In this document: one piece after another, positions 45,235 to 53,851 of the stretch
Numbering within the stretch: position 1 is the stretch's first letter
How the letters are laid out: each line of letters begins with the position of its first letter
Source: Herbaspirillum sp. meg3
GTDB lineage: Bacteria; Pseudomonadota; Gammaproteobacteria; Burkholderiales; Burkholderiaceae_D
Length of the DNA: 64,000 nucleotides
NCBI RefSeq assembly: GCF_002257565.1
Contig: NZ_CP022736.1
Span: forward strand, 4,402,001 to 4,466,000
Direction of reading: 5' to 3'
Program-made: the position numbers and the translations under genes
Notes under the pieces: generated by a model
Told to the model about the DNA's origin: nothing
Database searches by the model: none
The model's input: the letters and a program-made list of their open reading frames with translations, nothing else

Positions 45235-45555
45235 ATGGTTACCGAAAAAATGGATTCTGCTTTCGTAGAACCTAATAGCGCGCCGGCACAGCCAGAGCTG
45301 CTGGTCTCAGCAGTGCTGCATTTGATGTCTCACTACACTGCCAGCAATCAGGAAACCAAAAGCTGCGTCAAATTGGCGTCAGTGATTGAACGGCACCTGA
45401 AAGCATTGGCGGATTTGCCGAATCTGGCTCCGGTATTGCGGGCAACCTGCCAACAATTGTCGGAACAGTGGGCAACCGTAGTGGAACGTACCATGCCGCA
45501 ACCCGAGAAATTTAACTTGTTTGCTCGCATCGTTTCAGGAGCGAGATCCATTTAA
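45235..45555 (+). CDS. Small protein of unknown function between hemP and bfd
   Basis: 106 residues from the ATG at 45235, which follows AAGGAGAG; an earlier in-frame start at 45154 lacks a ribosome site. I do not recognise a named domain. It is soluble and helical (ELLVSAVLHLMSHYTAS; VKLASVIERHLKALADL; RATCQQLSEQWATVVERT) with two cysteines and no signal peptide. Its place between hemP and bfd suggests a role in haem or iron handling (inference only). Confidence 0.75.
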   Translation: MVTEKMDSAFVEPNSAPAQPELLVSAVLHLMSHYTASNQETKSCVKLASVIERHLKALADLPNLAPVLRATCQQLSEQWATVVERTMPQPEKFNLFARIVSGARSI

Positions 45556-45586
45556 GAGCCTACATACCCAGGCGGCAAGGCGTACA

Positions 45587-45814
45587 ATGATCGTATGTGT
45601 TTGTAACAACATTTCTGAAGGCAAGATTCATCAGGCAGTGAACGCAGGCATGACCTCAATGTCCGAGCTTCGCAAGGAGCTCGGTGTTGGTACTTGCTGC
45701 GGCAAATGCCATACCTGCGCCAAACACGTCCTGCGCGAATGCCTGAGCAATTCCCATCAAACACGCAATACAGTGCAAGCCATGGTGTTCCACGCGAACA
45801 CCGCTATTGCATAA
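45587..45814 (+). CDS. bfd: Bacterioferritin-associated ferredoxin
   Basis: 75 residues from the ATG at 45587 (MIVCVCNNISEGKI). The BFD-like 2Fe-2S ligands are Cys4, Cys6 and the later cysteine pair in GTCCGKCHTCAKH. Known role: donates electrons to bacterioferritin to release stored iron. Its likely partner Bfr is encoded 2.2 kb downstream at 48047. A run-on start at 45521 would overlap the previous gene and is unlikely. Confidence 0.92.
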   Translation: MIVCVCNNISEGKIHQAVNAGMTSMSELRKELGVGTCCGKCHTCAKHVLRECLSNSHQTRNTVQAMVFHANTAIA

Positions 45815-45823
45815 AGATTATTT

Positions 45824-46528
45824 ATGAACGCCTTATCGCCTACTATGAGTAGCAGCTCGTCTAATCCCGTTGGCACCGTCTGGCGTCAGGTCAGAAAAAT
45901 CGGCCCGCTGGGCCTCATCATTCTGCTGCATATTGCATTCTTCTATGCGCTGCAAAGCGGGCTGATTCACCAAGTCGCGAACGCGATTCCCAAAGAAGTC
46001 ATCGCCACATTTGTCACACCCGAGCGCGCACCTGAACCAGCTCCGCCAAAAGCACCTCCGGCACCACCCAAGGTCGTTCAGGTTGTAAAGAAATCCGTCA
46101 CACCGCCGCCACCGATTCCGGTCACGCAGGCGCCTGCACCAACTGCAATCTCGGCGCCGCCGACACCACCGCAGCCTGCTGAGCCATCGCCGCCTGCTGC
46201 AGCGCCGGCACCGGCTCCTGCATCGCCGCCAGGCCCGCCACCGCCGAAGCAAATCACCTCCGGTATCGAATACATTGAAGCACCTCGTCCGAACTATCCG
46301 CCCGCGTCCAAACGGATGGGCGAAGAAGGCGTCGTGCAGTTCCGCGTGCTGGTCAACACATCGGGTAAGGCGGAAAAAGTCGATATTCTCAAGGGATCGG
46401 GTTCGTCCCGCCTAGATGATGAGGCTCGCCGCGCTGTCATGCGCGCTGTGTTCAAGCCTTATATCGAAGACGGTAAGCCTATCGTCGTGTCTGCGACCGG
46501 CGCAATCACATTCAAACTGGACCGCTGA
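45824..46528 (+). CDS. tonB: Energy transducer TonB
   Basis: 234 residues. A cytoplasmic N terminus and one membrane helix (about 29-46, LGLIILLHIAFFYALQSGL) lead to a Pro/Ala-rich periplasmic spacer (about 65-148) and the TonB C-terminal domain (about 155-234, with RPNYPPASKRMGEEGVVQFRV). Known role: carries proton-motive energy from ExbB-ExbD to outer-membrane receptors. It starts 9 bp after bfd. An ATG at residue 8 is an alternative start. Confidence 0.95.
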   Translation: MNALSPTMSSSSSNPVGTVWRQVRKIGPLGLIILLHIAFFYALQSGLIHQVANAIPKEVIATFVTPERAPEPAPPKAPPAPPKVVQVVKKSVTPPPPIPVTQAPAPTAISAPPTPPQPAEPSPPAAAPAPAPASPPGPPPPKQITSGIEYIEAPRPNYPPASKRMGEEGVVQFRVLVNTSGKAEKVDILKGSGSSRLDDEARRAVMRAVFKPYIEDGKPIVVSATGAITFKLDR

Positions 46529-46592
46529 TCGCAGCGGACATGCGGAATAAAATCAGTTAATTCATTCACTACAGTCATAAAAGGAAGTCATC

Positions 46593-47327
46593 ATGGAAGT
46601 TAGTCCGTACGGATTGGAAAGCCTGTGGGCGCAAGGGGATTTCGTCACCAAGGGCGTGGCAGTACTGCTGCTCGCCATGTCGATCGCCTCCTGGTATGTG
46701 ATCGTCACCAAAGCGCTGCAACTGCTGCGTTTCCGCCGCGCCTCCGACGCTGCCGGTCATGCATTCTGGGACACCACCAGCCTGCCTGAGGGCGTTGCGA
46801 CACTGGGCACCGACAACCCGTTTGCTGAAGTCGCCAAGGCCGGCGTGACTTCGATGAGCCATCACACTGCCCACAAGGGTCATTTGCACGATCAACTGTC
46901 GGTCAGCGACTGGGTTACCCTGTCTCTGCGCCAAGCCATTGATGAAGCGTCCGGTAAGCTGCAGACCGGCATGGCCGTTCTGGCATCGGTTGGTTCGACA
47001 GCACCGTTCGTCGGTCTGTTCGGCACCGTCTGGGGTATCTACCACGCGCTGGTGTCCATCGGCACATCCGGTCAGGCCAGCATCGACAAGGTCGCCGGTC
47101 CTGTCGGCGAAGCGCTGATCATGACCGCTCTGGGTCTGGCAGTGGCAATTCCAGCAACCTTCGGCTACAACGCACTGGTTCGCGGCAACAAGACCACCAT
47201 CGCTAAACTGAACAAGTTCGGCTTTGATCTGCACGCCCTGTTTGTTACCGGTGCACGTTCTGCAACCGAGGACACAGAAACAGGCACCACCAAAAGCGCC
47301 AAACTGACGGCCGTCGGGAGAGCGTAA
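46593..47327 (+). CDS. exbB: Biopolymer transport protein ExbB
   Basis: 244 residues, MotA/TolQ/ExbB family, three membrane helices. The typical segment is ASVGSTAPFVGLFGTVWGIYHALVSI, followed by GEALIMTALGLAVAIPATFGYN. Ribosome site AAGGAAG. Known role: pentameric proton channel energising TonB. Overlaps exbD by one base (TAATG). Confidence 0.96.
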   Translation: MEVSPYGLESLWAQGDFVTKGVAVLLLAMSIASWYVIVTKALQLLRFRRASDAAGHAFWDTTSLPEGVATLGTDNPFAEVAKAGVTSMSHHTAHKGHLHDQLSVSDWVTLSLRQAIDEASGKLQTGMAVLASVGSTAPFVGLFGTVWGIYHALVSIGTSGQASIDKVAGPVGEALIMTALGLAVAIPATFGYNALVRGNKTTIAKLNKFGFDLHALFVTGARSATEDTETGTTKSAKLTAVGRA

Positions 47328-47743
47328 TGGCGATGGGTTCCCTGTCCGACTCGGACGACGACTTCAACCCGGAGATCAATACCACTCCGCTGGTTGACGT
47401 GATGCTGGTGCTGCTGATCATCTTCATCATCACCATTCCGGTCATGAATCACGCCGTCAAGATCGACTTGCCGCGCGCGACTAATCAACCGGATGAAACC
47501 AAGCCGCAAAACATCAATCTGTCGATCGATGCGAGTGGCAAGGTGTTCTGGAACGACGAGCAGATCGACAGTAACCAGTTGAATCTGCGTATCGCCGAAG
47601 CTGCCAAAAAGCAGCCTCAACCGGAATTGCATCTGCGCGCCGAGCGTACGACGCAGTACGAGAAAGTGGCGCAAGTGATGGCTGCGGCTCAATCTGGAGG
47701 TCTATCCAAGATTGGCTTCGTCACCGATCCGCAAGCAAAGTAA
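47327..47743 (+). CDS. exbD: Biopolymer transport protein ExbD
   Basis: 138 residues. One helix (about 23-43) carries the proton-path aspartate in TTPLVDVMLVLLIIFIIT. The periplasmic domain follows. Known partner of ExbB and TonB. Terminator 46 bp downstream. Confidence 0.96.
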   Translation: MAMGSLSDSDDDFNPEINTTPLVDVMLVLLIIFIITIPVMNHAVKIDLPRATNQPDETKPQNINLSIDASGKVFWNDEQIDSNQLNLRIAEAAKKQPQPELHLRAERTTQYEKVAQVMAAAQSGGLSKIGFVTDPQAK

Positions 47744-47788
47744 GTCATCTCCTAAGCTGGCGAGGCCGTCACGCTCGCTACGTCACAG

Positions 47789-47826
47789 AGCCTTCATTCT
47801 TCAGGGAATGGAGGCTTTGTTGTTTT
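47789..47826 (+). terminator. Intrinsic terminator after exbD
   Basis: AGCCTTCATTC (47789-47799) pairs with GAATGGAGGCT (47806-47816), then TTGTTGTTTT. Confidence 0.8.
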
Positions 47827-47904
47827 GAGCGCTGTTCGCTCAAACCCGCTTGTGGCAAGCTATCCGTGCGGATGCGATAAGCCCGGTGCTGCTCCATAGA
47901 AATA

Positions 47905-47927
47905 AAGTAAGAATGATTCGCGCTAAT
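47905..47927 (+). promoter_or_regulatory. Fur-box-like site upstream of bfr
   Basis: The core TAAGAATGATTCGCGCT shares TAAGAAT-N2-TTCGC with the hemP site. It lies 120 bp before the bfr ATG. The rest of the 303-bp exbD-bfr gap holds only the exbD terminator. Confidence 0.5.
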
Positions 47928-48046
47928 TTATAGTGAAGTCCGGAATCGGCTGCGCTATGATCCGTCCGTTCACGCGGCTGGACGACTGTGCAGATCCCCT
48001 CTGCCTACCAGCCTGTCTTCTCCCACTATTATTCTCAGAGGTTCCT

Positions 48047-48520
48047 ATGAAAGGCGATCCAGCGGTCATTAAGCTGCTCAATGCTCAATTGACTAACGAA
48101 TTGACAGCCATCAATCAATATTTTTTGCACGCCCGCATGTACAAGCACTGGGGCTTTGAAAAGATTGCCAAGAAAGAGTACGCAGAGTCCATCGGCGAAA
48201 TGAAGCACGCCGACAAGCTGATCGACCGCATCCTGATGCTCGACGGCCTGCCAAACCTGCAAGCACTGCACAAACTGATGATCGGCGAAAATACAGCAGA
48301 GATGCTGGAATGCGACCTGAAGCTGGAAAAAGCAGCACACAAGACCGTCAAAGAAGGCATCGCGACTTGCGAAACCCACGGTGACTACGTCTCCCGTGAA
48401 CTGTTCCAGATGATTCTGGACGATACCGAAGAGCATATCGACTGGCTGGAAACTCAGCTCGATATCATCACAAAGATCGGCATCCAAAACTACCTGCAAA
48501 CACAGATCATTGCAGAGTAA
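48047..48520 (+). CDS. bfr: Bacterioferritin
   Basis: 157 residues from the ATG at 48047, with AGAGG five bases upstream. Ferroxidase ligands are visible at Glu18 (LTNELTAINQYF), in GEMKHADKLIDRIL and in DTEEHIDWLETQ. The Met before KH is the expected haem axial ligand. Known role: 24-mer iron storage with oxidation of Fe2+. Functions with Bfd (45587). Confidence 0.97.
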   Translation: MKGDPAVIKLLNAQLTNELTAINQYFLHARMYKHWGFEKIAKKEYAESIGEMKHADKLIDRILMLDGLPNLQALHKLMIGENTAEMLECDLKLEKAAHKTVKEGIATCETHGDYVSRELFQMILDDTEEHIDWLETQLDIITKIGIQNYLQTQIIAE

Positions 48521-48559
48521 TTACATCTGCCAGCCGCTCATGCGATGCGGCTGACATAA

Positions 48560-48592
48560 AAAAAGCGCGACTCAGGTCGCGCTTTTTGTTTG
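48560..48592. terminator. Bidirectional terminator between bfr and the GST gene
   Basis: AAAAAGCGCGAC (48560-48571) and GTCGCGCTTTTT (48576-48587) with a TCAG loop, T-runs on both strands. Confidence 0.92.
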
Positions 48593-48623
48593 AGGCCTGT
48601 CATCAAGCCCCGGCCCCGAATGA

Positions 48624-49229
48624 TTAATTCGGCGCTGTATCCTTAAAGGACTGCCGCTCGGACAGTTTCTCGAACAAACGCAGCAATTCAGGATAGTTCT
48701 CTTTCCATTGCGATTCGGGAAAGCGGAAGTTCAACCATCCCAAAGCACAGCCGACAGCAACATCCGCCAGTGAATAGTGATTGCCAACGCAATAAGTTTT
48801 TTCGCCCAATCCTGATGCCATGGATTTCAGCGATGCATCAACCTTGCTCCATTGACGCTTGATCCACTCCGGACTTTGCTGCCGTGTCGGGCGAGCCTTC
48901 TCCAGACGCACCAGAATTGCCGCATCCAACATGCCGTCAGCCAAAGCTTCCCAGCATTTCACTTCCGCCCGCTCACGACCGCCGGTAGGCATCAGCTTGC
49001 CGACCGGAGTCAGGATATCGAGATATTCCGAAATCACGCGGGAATCAAACATGGCGCCACCGTCATCCATCATCAGACAGGGCACTTTTCCAAGCGGGTT
49101 GAATTGCTGGATGGTCGTCGTCTCGCTCCATACATCTTCCAGAACCAGCTCGTAATCGATCTTCTTCTCCGCCATGACAATGCGAACTTTGCGAGCGTAG
49201 GGGCTTACCAGTGAGGCGATTAGTTTCAT
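48624..49229 (-). CDS. Glutathione S-transferase family protein
   Basis: 201 residues. The N-terminal thioredoxin-like domain begins MKLIASLVSPYARKVRIVMAEKKIDYELV, with Ser9 at the catalytic position, and has the GKVPCLMMDDGGAMFDSRVISEYLD glutathione-binding block. The C-terminal helical domain contains YSLADVAVGCALGWLNFRFP. Known for the family: glutathione conjugation or peroxide detoxification. Substrate unknown. Confidence 0.9.
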   Translation of the reverse strand: MKLIASLVSPYARKVRIVMAEKKIDYELVLEDVWSETTTIQQFNPLGKVPCLMMDDGGAMFDSRVISEYLDILTPVGKLMPTGGRERAEVKCWEALADGMLDAAILVRLEKARPTRQQSPEWIKRQWSKVDASLKSMASGLGEKTYCVGNHYSLADVAVGCALGWLNFRFPESQWKENYPELLRLFEKLSERQSFKDTAPN

Positions 49230-49468
49230 AGCAATTTTTGTAATAATCCGGCCCGATTATAGCATCGGGGACTCTCCATCAACGCCCGAAGGCCTACTTG
49301 CGACGACATGCGTAATGAACCTGATTCCGTCGCCCCGCAATGGTAAAATCGCGAGTCAATGCAGTTTCGCCTCGGCTGCCGCTTTCCATGAGCGCTCCGA
49401 ATCCGAATTGCGCACCGTCGTTTCAACGCCGTTTTTCCGTCATCTTCATCCTTCATCCCGTTACTATC

Positions 49469-50836
49469 ATGTCCCTCACCGCACTTTCCGCTCTCTCCCC
49501 TCTCGATGGCCGCTACGCAGCCAAAACCGACAAGCTGCGCCCTATCCTCTCCGAGGCCGGCTTCATGCACCATCGGGTGAAAGTAGAAATTGCCTGGCTG
49601 CAAGCTTTGTCGGCAGCGGGGTTTGCTGAGATCAAGCCGTTCTCGGCGAACGCCAGCGCGCTGCTCGACAAGCTGGCAACGGATTTCACAGAAGCCGATG
49701 CCGCGCGCATCAAGGAAATCGAAGCCGTCACCAACCATGACGTCAAAGCGGTTGAATATTGGCTCAAGGAAAAAGTCAAAGACGTGCCGGAACTGGTTGC
49801 CGCGTCCGAATTCATCCACTTCGCCTGCACCTCTGAAGACATCAACAACACGTCCCATGGCATGATGCTCAAGGCGGCGCGCGACACAGTCGTGTTGCCG
49901 GCCCTGCAAGGCCTGATTGCCAAACTGACCGAGCTGGCGCATGAACATGCCGCCGTGCCGATGATGTCGCGCACCCACGGCCAGCCGGCCAGCCCGACCA
50001 CTCTGGGTAAAGAAATCGCCAATGTGGTCGCGCGCCTGCAACGCGCCGTCAAGCGCATCGCCGCCGTCGAAATCCTCGGCAAGATGAACGGCGCCGTCGG
50101 CAACTACAACGCCCATCTGTCCGCTTATCCGGAAACAGACTGGGCGGCATTTTCTAAAAACGTCATTGAGCAACGCCTGGGCCTGGTGTTCAACCCTTAC
50201 ACCATCCAGATCGAACCGCACGATTACATGGCTGAACTGTTTGATGCGGTCGCACGCGCCAATACCATCCTTCTGGATCTGAACCGCGACGTCTGGGGCT
50301 ACATTTCCCTTGGCTACTTCAAGCAACGCACCAAGGCTGGTGAAATCGGCTCCTCGACCATGCCGCACAAGGTCAATCCGATCGACTTCGAAAACTCCGA
50401 AGGCAATCTGGGCATGGCCAACGCCGTCCTCAAGCATTTGTCCGAAAAGCTGCCGGTTTCGCGCTGGCAGCGCGATCTGACCGACTCGACCGTCCTGCGC
50501 AACATTGGTGTGGCCTTTGGCTACGCTGTACTGGCCTATGACAGCTGCCTGCGCGGCCTGAACAAACTGGAAGTCAATCCTGCGCGCCTGGCCGAAGATC
50601 TGGACAATACCTGGGAAGTCTTGGCCGAGCCGGTGCAAACCGTCATGCGCCGCTATGGCATCGAAAATCCCTACGAGCAATTGAAGGAACTGACCCGCGG
50701 CAAGGGCATTTCGAAAGACGCCTTGCGCGACTTCATCAACGGCCTCGCCATCCCGCAAGATGCGAAGGATCACCTGCTGGCCATGACGCCGGCCAATTAC
50801 ATCGGCGAAGCAATCACCTTGGCCAAAAATATTTAA
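49469..50836 (+). CDS. purB: Adenylosuccinate lyase
   Basis: 455 residues from the ATG at 49469 (MSLTALSALSPLDGRYAAK), the family start; an upstream frame from 49340 is not expected to be translated. Catalytic blocks are HFACTSEDINNTSHG, SRTHGQPASPTTLGKE and the flexible loop GEIGSSTMPHKVNPIDFENSEGNLG. Known reactions: cleaves SAICAR and adenylosuccinate in purine synthesis. A GGTAAAAT -10-like box lies upstream near 49340. A GC-rich hairpin without T-run follows (50849-50875). Confidence 0.98.
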   Translation: MSLTALSALSPLDGRYAAKTDKLRPILSEAGFMHHRVKVEIAWLQALSAAGFAEIKPFSANASALLDKLATDFTEADAARIKEIEAVTNHDVKAVEYWLKEKVKDVPELVAASEFIHFACTSEDINNTSHGMMLKAARDTVVLPALQGLIAKLTELAHEHAAVPMMSRTHGQPASPTTLGKEIANVVARLQRAVKRIAAVEILGKMNGAVGNYNAHLSAYPETDWAAFSKNVIEQRLGLVFNPYTIQIEPHDYMAELFDAVARANTILLDLNRDVWGYISLGYFKQRTKAGEIGSSTMPHKVNPIDFENSEGNLGMANAVLKHLSEKLPVSRWQRDLTDSTVLRNIGVAFGYAVLAYDSCLRGLNKLEVNPARLAEDLDNTWEVLAEPVQTVMRRYGIENPYEQLKELTRGKGISKDALRDFINGLAIPQDAKDHLLAMTPANYIGEAITLAKNI

Positions 50837-51186
50837 GCGTACGAGGAAATCCGGCGGAACCCAAAGCCGCCGGATCTCTCCAATAGCGCGGCAACAGATC
50901 AACAGATCGATTGTTAACGTAAATGGATCAGTGAAATCAGTTTTACTGATCTATTGCGAATCTAGAAAAGCCTTTATGCTGCGGCATTGCATCAAAAATG
51001 CGAGTCGGCTTATATAACGATCACTTCAAACGATCACAAAGGAACAAGCATGGTTGCTGTGCTGCATAGAGATTTCGCCCAAGCTACCGATGTCGCAATG
51101 ACGGCCGACGGCATGCAATACCTGCTTTGTCCAAAGTAAGCACTCGCTTGCCGCCCCTCTCCTTACACTTTCCACCAGCAACCGCC
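50837..51186. other. 350-bp gap with inverted repeats between purB and the b561 gene
   Basis: It holds ATCCGGCGG/CCGCCGGAT (50849-50875) after purB, and the dyad GATCAGT-N12-ACTGATC (50926-50951) resembling an operator. A direct repeat CGATCAC occurs twice near 51018-51037, and a possible 29-codon gene is listed separately. Confidence 0.5.
51050..51139 (+). CDS. Possible 29-residue small protein
   Basis: ATG at 51050 follows AAAGGA at six-base spacing and the frame stops at 51139, 47 bp before the cytochrome b561 gene. The peptide (MVAVLHRDFAQATDVAM...) has no recognised features. It may be a leader peptide or chance. Confidence 0.25.
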   Translation: MVAVLHRDFAQATDVAMTADGMQYLLCPK

Positions 51187-51711
51187 ATGGAACGCTACAC
51201 AAAACCTGCGATTTTGTTGCACTGGCTGATCGCCCTGCTGATCATTGCCGCCTTTTCGCTCGGCCTGACAATGGTCAACATCCCGGGCCTGACGCCGACC
51301 AAGCTGAAGTATTTTTCCTGGCACAAATGGCTGGGCGTCACCGTGCTCGCCTTGGCGTGTCTTCGCTTGCTCTGGCGCCTGACGCATGCCGCTCCGGCGT
51401 ACCCGGTACACATGCCGCGCTGGCAGCAAAGTGCCGCGCATGCGCTGCACGGTTTGCTTTACATCTTGATTTTTGCGATTCCAATTTCCGGGTATTTCTA
51501 TAGTCTCGCCGCGGGTGTTCCCGTCGTCTATCTGGGCCTTTACCCACTACCGGTTTTCATCGATCCCAATCCGGAACTCAAACCTTTGCTCAAGCTGGTG
51601 CACTACTGGCTGAACATGACTTTGCTAGCCGCTTTCTGCCTGCATGTATTGGCTGCGCTGAAGCATCAATTCATCGATCGCGACGGCGTACTTAAACGTA
51701 TCCTGCCCTGA
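51187..51711 (+). CDS. Cytochrome b561
   Basis: 174 residues from the ATG at 51187. Four membrane helices have the haem histidines in ILLHWLIALLIIAAF, FSWHKWLGVTVLAL, ALHGLLYILIFAIPISGY and CLHVLAALKHQFI. Known for the family: dihaem quinol-linked electron carrier. It is followed by two YceI genes, a repeated association in proteobacteria (yceJ-yceI in E. coli). Confidence 0.93.
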   Translation: MERYTKPAILLHWLIALLIIAAFSLGLTMVNIPGLTPTKLKYFSWHKWLGVTVLALACLRLLWRLTHAAPAYPVHMPRWQQSAAHALHGLLYILIFAIPISGYFYSLAAGVPVVYLGLYPLPVFIDPNPELKPLLKLVHYWLNMTLLAAFCLHVLAALKHQFIDRDGVLKRILP

Positions 51712-51733
51712 TTATCTTTTTCGAGGAAATTTC

Positions 51734-52315
51734 ATGATCCTGCGTTCCACATTGACCAGCGCTCTCATCGGCGGCATCGCCGCCTTTAGCCTGGCTTCGT
51801 CCGCGATTGCCGCACCGCTCAAGGTTGACGCCGGCAAAAGCACCGTCAGTGCCGTGTTCAAGCAATTGAATGTCCCGGTTGAGGCCAAATTCAAGAAATT
51901 CACCGCACAAATCGATTTCGACAGTGCCAAACCCGACGCCGCCAAAGCCAGCGTGGACATCGACATTGCCAGTTTCGACCTGGGTGATGCTGAATACAAC
52001 AAGGAAGTGCTGAAGAAGGAATGGTTCAACGCCGCACAATTTCCCAAGGCAAGTTTCGTTTCCAGCTCCATCAAGGCTGCTGCCGGCGCACCTGCCGGCA
52101 CCAAATATGACGTCACAGGCAAGCTGACCATCAAGGGAAAAACTGCTGACGTGCGTTTCCCATTGACCGTGAAGAAAGAAGGCAACGGACAAGTCTTTGA
52201 CGGCGCCGTGCCAATCAAGCGCCTCACATTCAACATCGGTGAAGGTGAGTGGAAAGATACCGGCATGGTCGCCGACGAAGTCACCATCAAGTTTCACGTC
52301 GTAACAGCACCGTAA
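51734..52315 (+). CDS. YceI-family periplasmic protein (first copy)
   Basis: 193 residues. A signal peptide ends ASSAIAA (about 29), then the YceI lipocalin-like barrel with VDAGKSTVSAVFKQLNVPVEAKFKKF and AEYNKEVLKKEWFNAAQFPKASFVS. The family binds polyisoprenoids and is often induced by acid or osmotic stress; function is unclear. It differs clearly from the second copy, so they are old paralogues. 22 bp after b561. Confidence 0.9.
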   Translation: MILRSTLTSALIGGIAAFSLASSAIAAPLKVDAGKSTVSAVFKQLNVPVEAKFKKFTAQIDFDSAKPDAAKASVDIDIASFDLGDAEYNKEVLKKEWFNAAQFPKASFVSSSIKAAAGAPAGTKYDVTGKLTIKGKTADVRFPLTVKKEGNGQVFDGAVPIKRLTFNIGEGEWKDTGMVADEVTIKFHVVTAP

Positions 52316-52372
52316 TTCACAATAAAACCAACTCGTTTTAACGCTCAACAGATCATTACAAAGGACTGTCCC

Positions 52373-52948
52373 ATGAAATTGAAATTCGCCCTGATTTCCT
52401 TGCTCGCCGCCGGCGCTGCTTCGACCTCCGCTCTGGCTGCCGACACCTACACCATCGATCCAAGCCACACCTATCCAAGCTTTGAAGCCGATCACATGGG
52501 CATCTCGGTCTGGCGCGGCAAATTCACCAAGACCAGCGGCACTGTGACACTGGATCGTGCTGCCAAAACCGGCACCATGGATATCGTTATCGACGCATCG
52601 TCGATCGACTTCGGTCATGCCAAGCTGAACGAACACGTCAAGTCTGCTGAAGTATTTGACGTGCAAAAATTCCCGACCGCCACCTACAAAGGCACTTCGA
52701 TTAAATTCGATGGCGACAAGCCTGTTGCTGTAAATGGCGAACTGACTTTGCATGGTGTGACCAAGCCGGTTCAATTGCAAATCAGCAAGTTCACTTGCAT
52801 TCAACACCCCATGCTCAAGCGCGAAGTGTGCGGCGCCGATGCCTCCGCAACCTTCAATCGCGCTGATTTTGGCGTGAGCTACGGCGTACCACGTTTTTCG
52901 CCTGAAACAAAGCTGGCAATTCAGGTCGAAGCGATCAAGAACAACTGA
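52373..52948 (+). CDS. yceI: YceI-family periplasmic protein (second copy)
   Basis: 191 residues. Signal peptide ends SALAA (about 22), followed by the classic YceI start DTYTIDPSHTYPSFEADHMGISVWRGKF and HVKSAEVFDVQKFPTATYKG. Two cysteines (FTCIQHPMLKREVCGAD) may form a disulfide. It is closer to the family consensus than the first copy. Terminator follows. Confidence 0.93.
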   Translation: MKLKFALISLLAAGAASTSALAADTYTIDPSHTYPSFEADHMGISVWRGKFTKTSGTVTLDRAAKTGTMDIVIDASSIDFGHAKLNEHVKSAEVFDVQKFPTATYKGTSIKFDGDKPVAVNGELTLHGVTKPVQLQISKFTCIQHPMLKREVCGADASATFNRADFGVSYGVPRFSPETKLAIQVEAIKNN

Positions 52949-52961
52949 TTTCGCTTCCATC

Positions 52962-52999
52962 AAAAAGGCCGATGCATGTCATGTGCATCGGCTTTTTTT
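52962..52999 (+). terminator. Intrinsic terminator after the YceI genes
   Basis: GCCGATGCA (52968-52976) pairs with TGCATCGGC (52984-52992), preceded by AAAAAG and followed by seven T. Confidence 0.9.
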
Positions 53000-53157
53000 G
53001 TTCTGCATCATATTCACGCCGGATGTTCTGCCGCATAATGGCTCGCGTTTGAAAGCGGCCACCAGCCTGATGTTGGCGGCTACGCTTCGAGCCACTCCCT
53101 GCAAGCTTTTTAAAAACGCGCTAATCTAGCGCTGTCCCGATTAAGGATAAATGCAAC

Positions 53158-53793
53158 ATGTCGATAGCAGATCTTCGCAAAGATTACAGCCGCGCCAGTT
53201 TGTCTGAGCTTGATGTCGCCGCCGATCCTATTGTTCAATTTTCAACATGGTTTGATGAAGCCATCAAAGCAGAGATCGCAGAACCCAATGCGATGAGCGT
53301 TGCTACCGTCGGTGCCGACGGCAAGCCCTCCTCGCGTATTGTCCTGCTCAAGCAAGTCGATGCTGCCGGATTCACATGGTTCACCAATTATCACAGTCGC
53401 AAAGGACGTGAGATCGCTCAACATCCTTATGTCGCGCTGCTTTTTCACTGGGTAGAACTTGAGCGTCAAGTGCGCATCGAAGGAAAAATCGAGCAAGTTA
53501 CGGCCAGCGAAAGCGATGCGTATTTTTCGAGTCGCCCTTTGTCGAGTCAGATTGGTGCAATCGCCTCTGAGCAGAGCCAACCGGTCGACAAGAGGGAAAC
53601 GCTGGAAGCGCAATTTGCCACTGCAGAAACAAAGTACGGCACGCAGCCTGTGCGCCCCGAACACTGGGGTGGCTACCGCGTTGTGCCGGAGAAGATGGAA
53701 TTTTGGCAAGGCCGTCGCTCGCGCCTGCATGACCGCGTGATCTATACACGCACTGCAGACGGCGCCTGGAACCGGCAACGCCTGCAACCCTGA
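53158..53793 (+). CDS. pdxH: Pyridoxamine 5'-phosphate oxidase
   Basis: 211 residues, typical length. Opens SIADLRKDYSRASLSELDV; FMN-binding SRIVLLKQVDAAGFTWFTNYHSRKGREI; FSSRPLSSQIGAIASEQSQ; ends FWQGRRSRLHDRVIYTR..GAWNRQRLQP, the conserved end that binds PLP. Known reaction: oxidises PNP/PMP to PLP with oxygen. Confidence 0.97.
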   Translation: MSIADLRKDYSRASLSELDVAADPIVQFSTWFDEAIKAEIAEPNAMSVATVGADGKPSSRIVLLKQVDAAGFTWFTNYHSRKGREIAQHPYVALLFHWVELERQVRIEGKIEQVTASESDAYFSSRPLSSQIGAIASEQSQPVDKRETLEAQFATAETKYGTQPVRPEHWGGYRVVPEKMEFWQGRRSRLHDRVIYTRTADGAWNRQRLQP

Positions 53794-53851
53794 CCAGGAC
53801 TCATGTCAGGGCTGCGTACAGCATCACATCACTTGCACGGAGGGAAACATC

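Noticed and set aside
49226..50902. 558-codon minus-strand open frame opposite purB
   Set aside because: purB is unmistakable on the plus strand, and the antisense protein lacks motifs and a plausible start.
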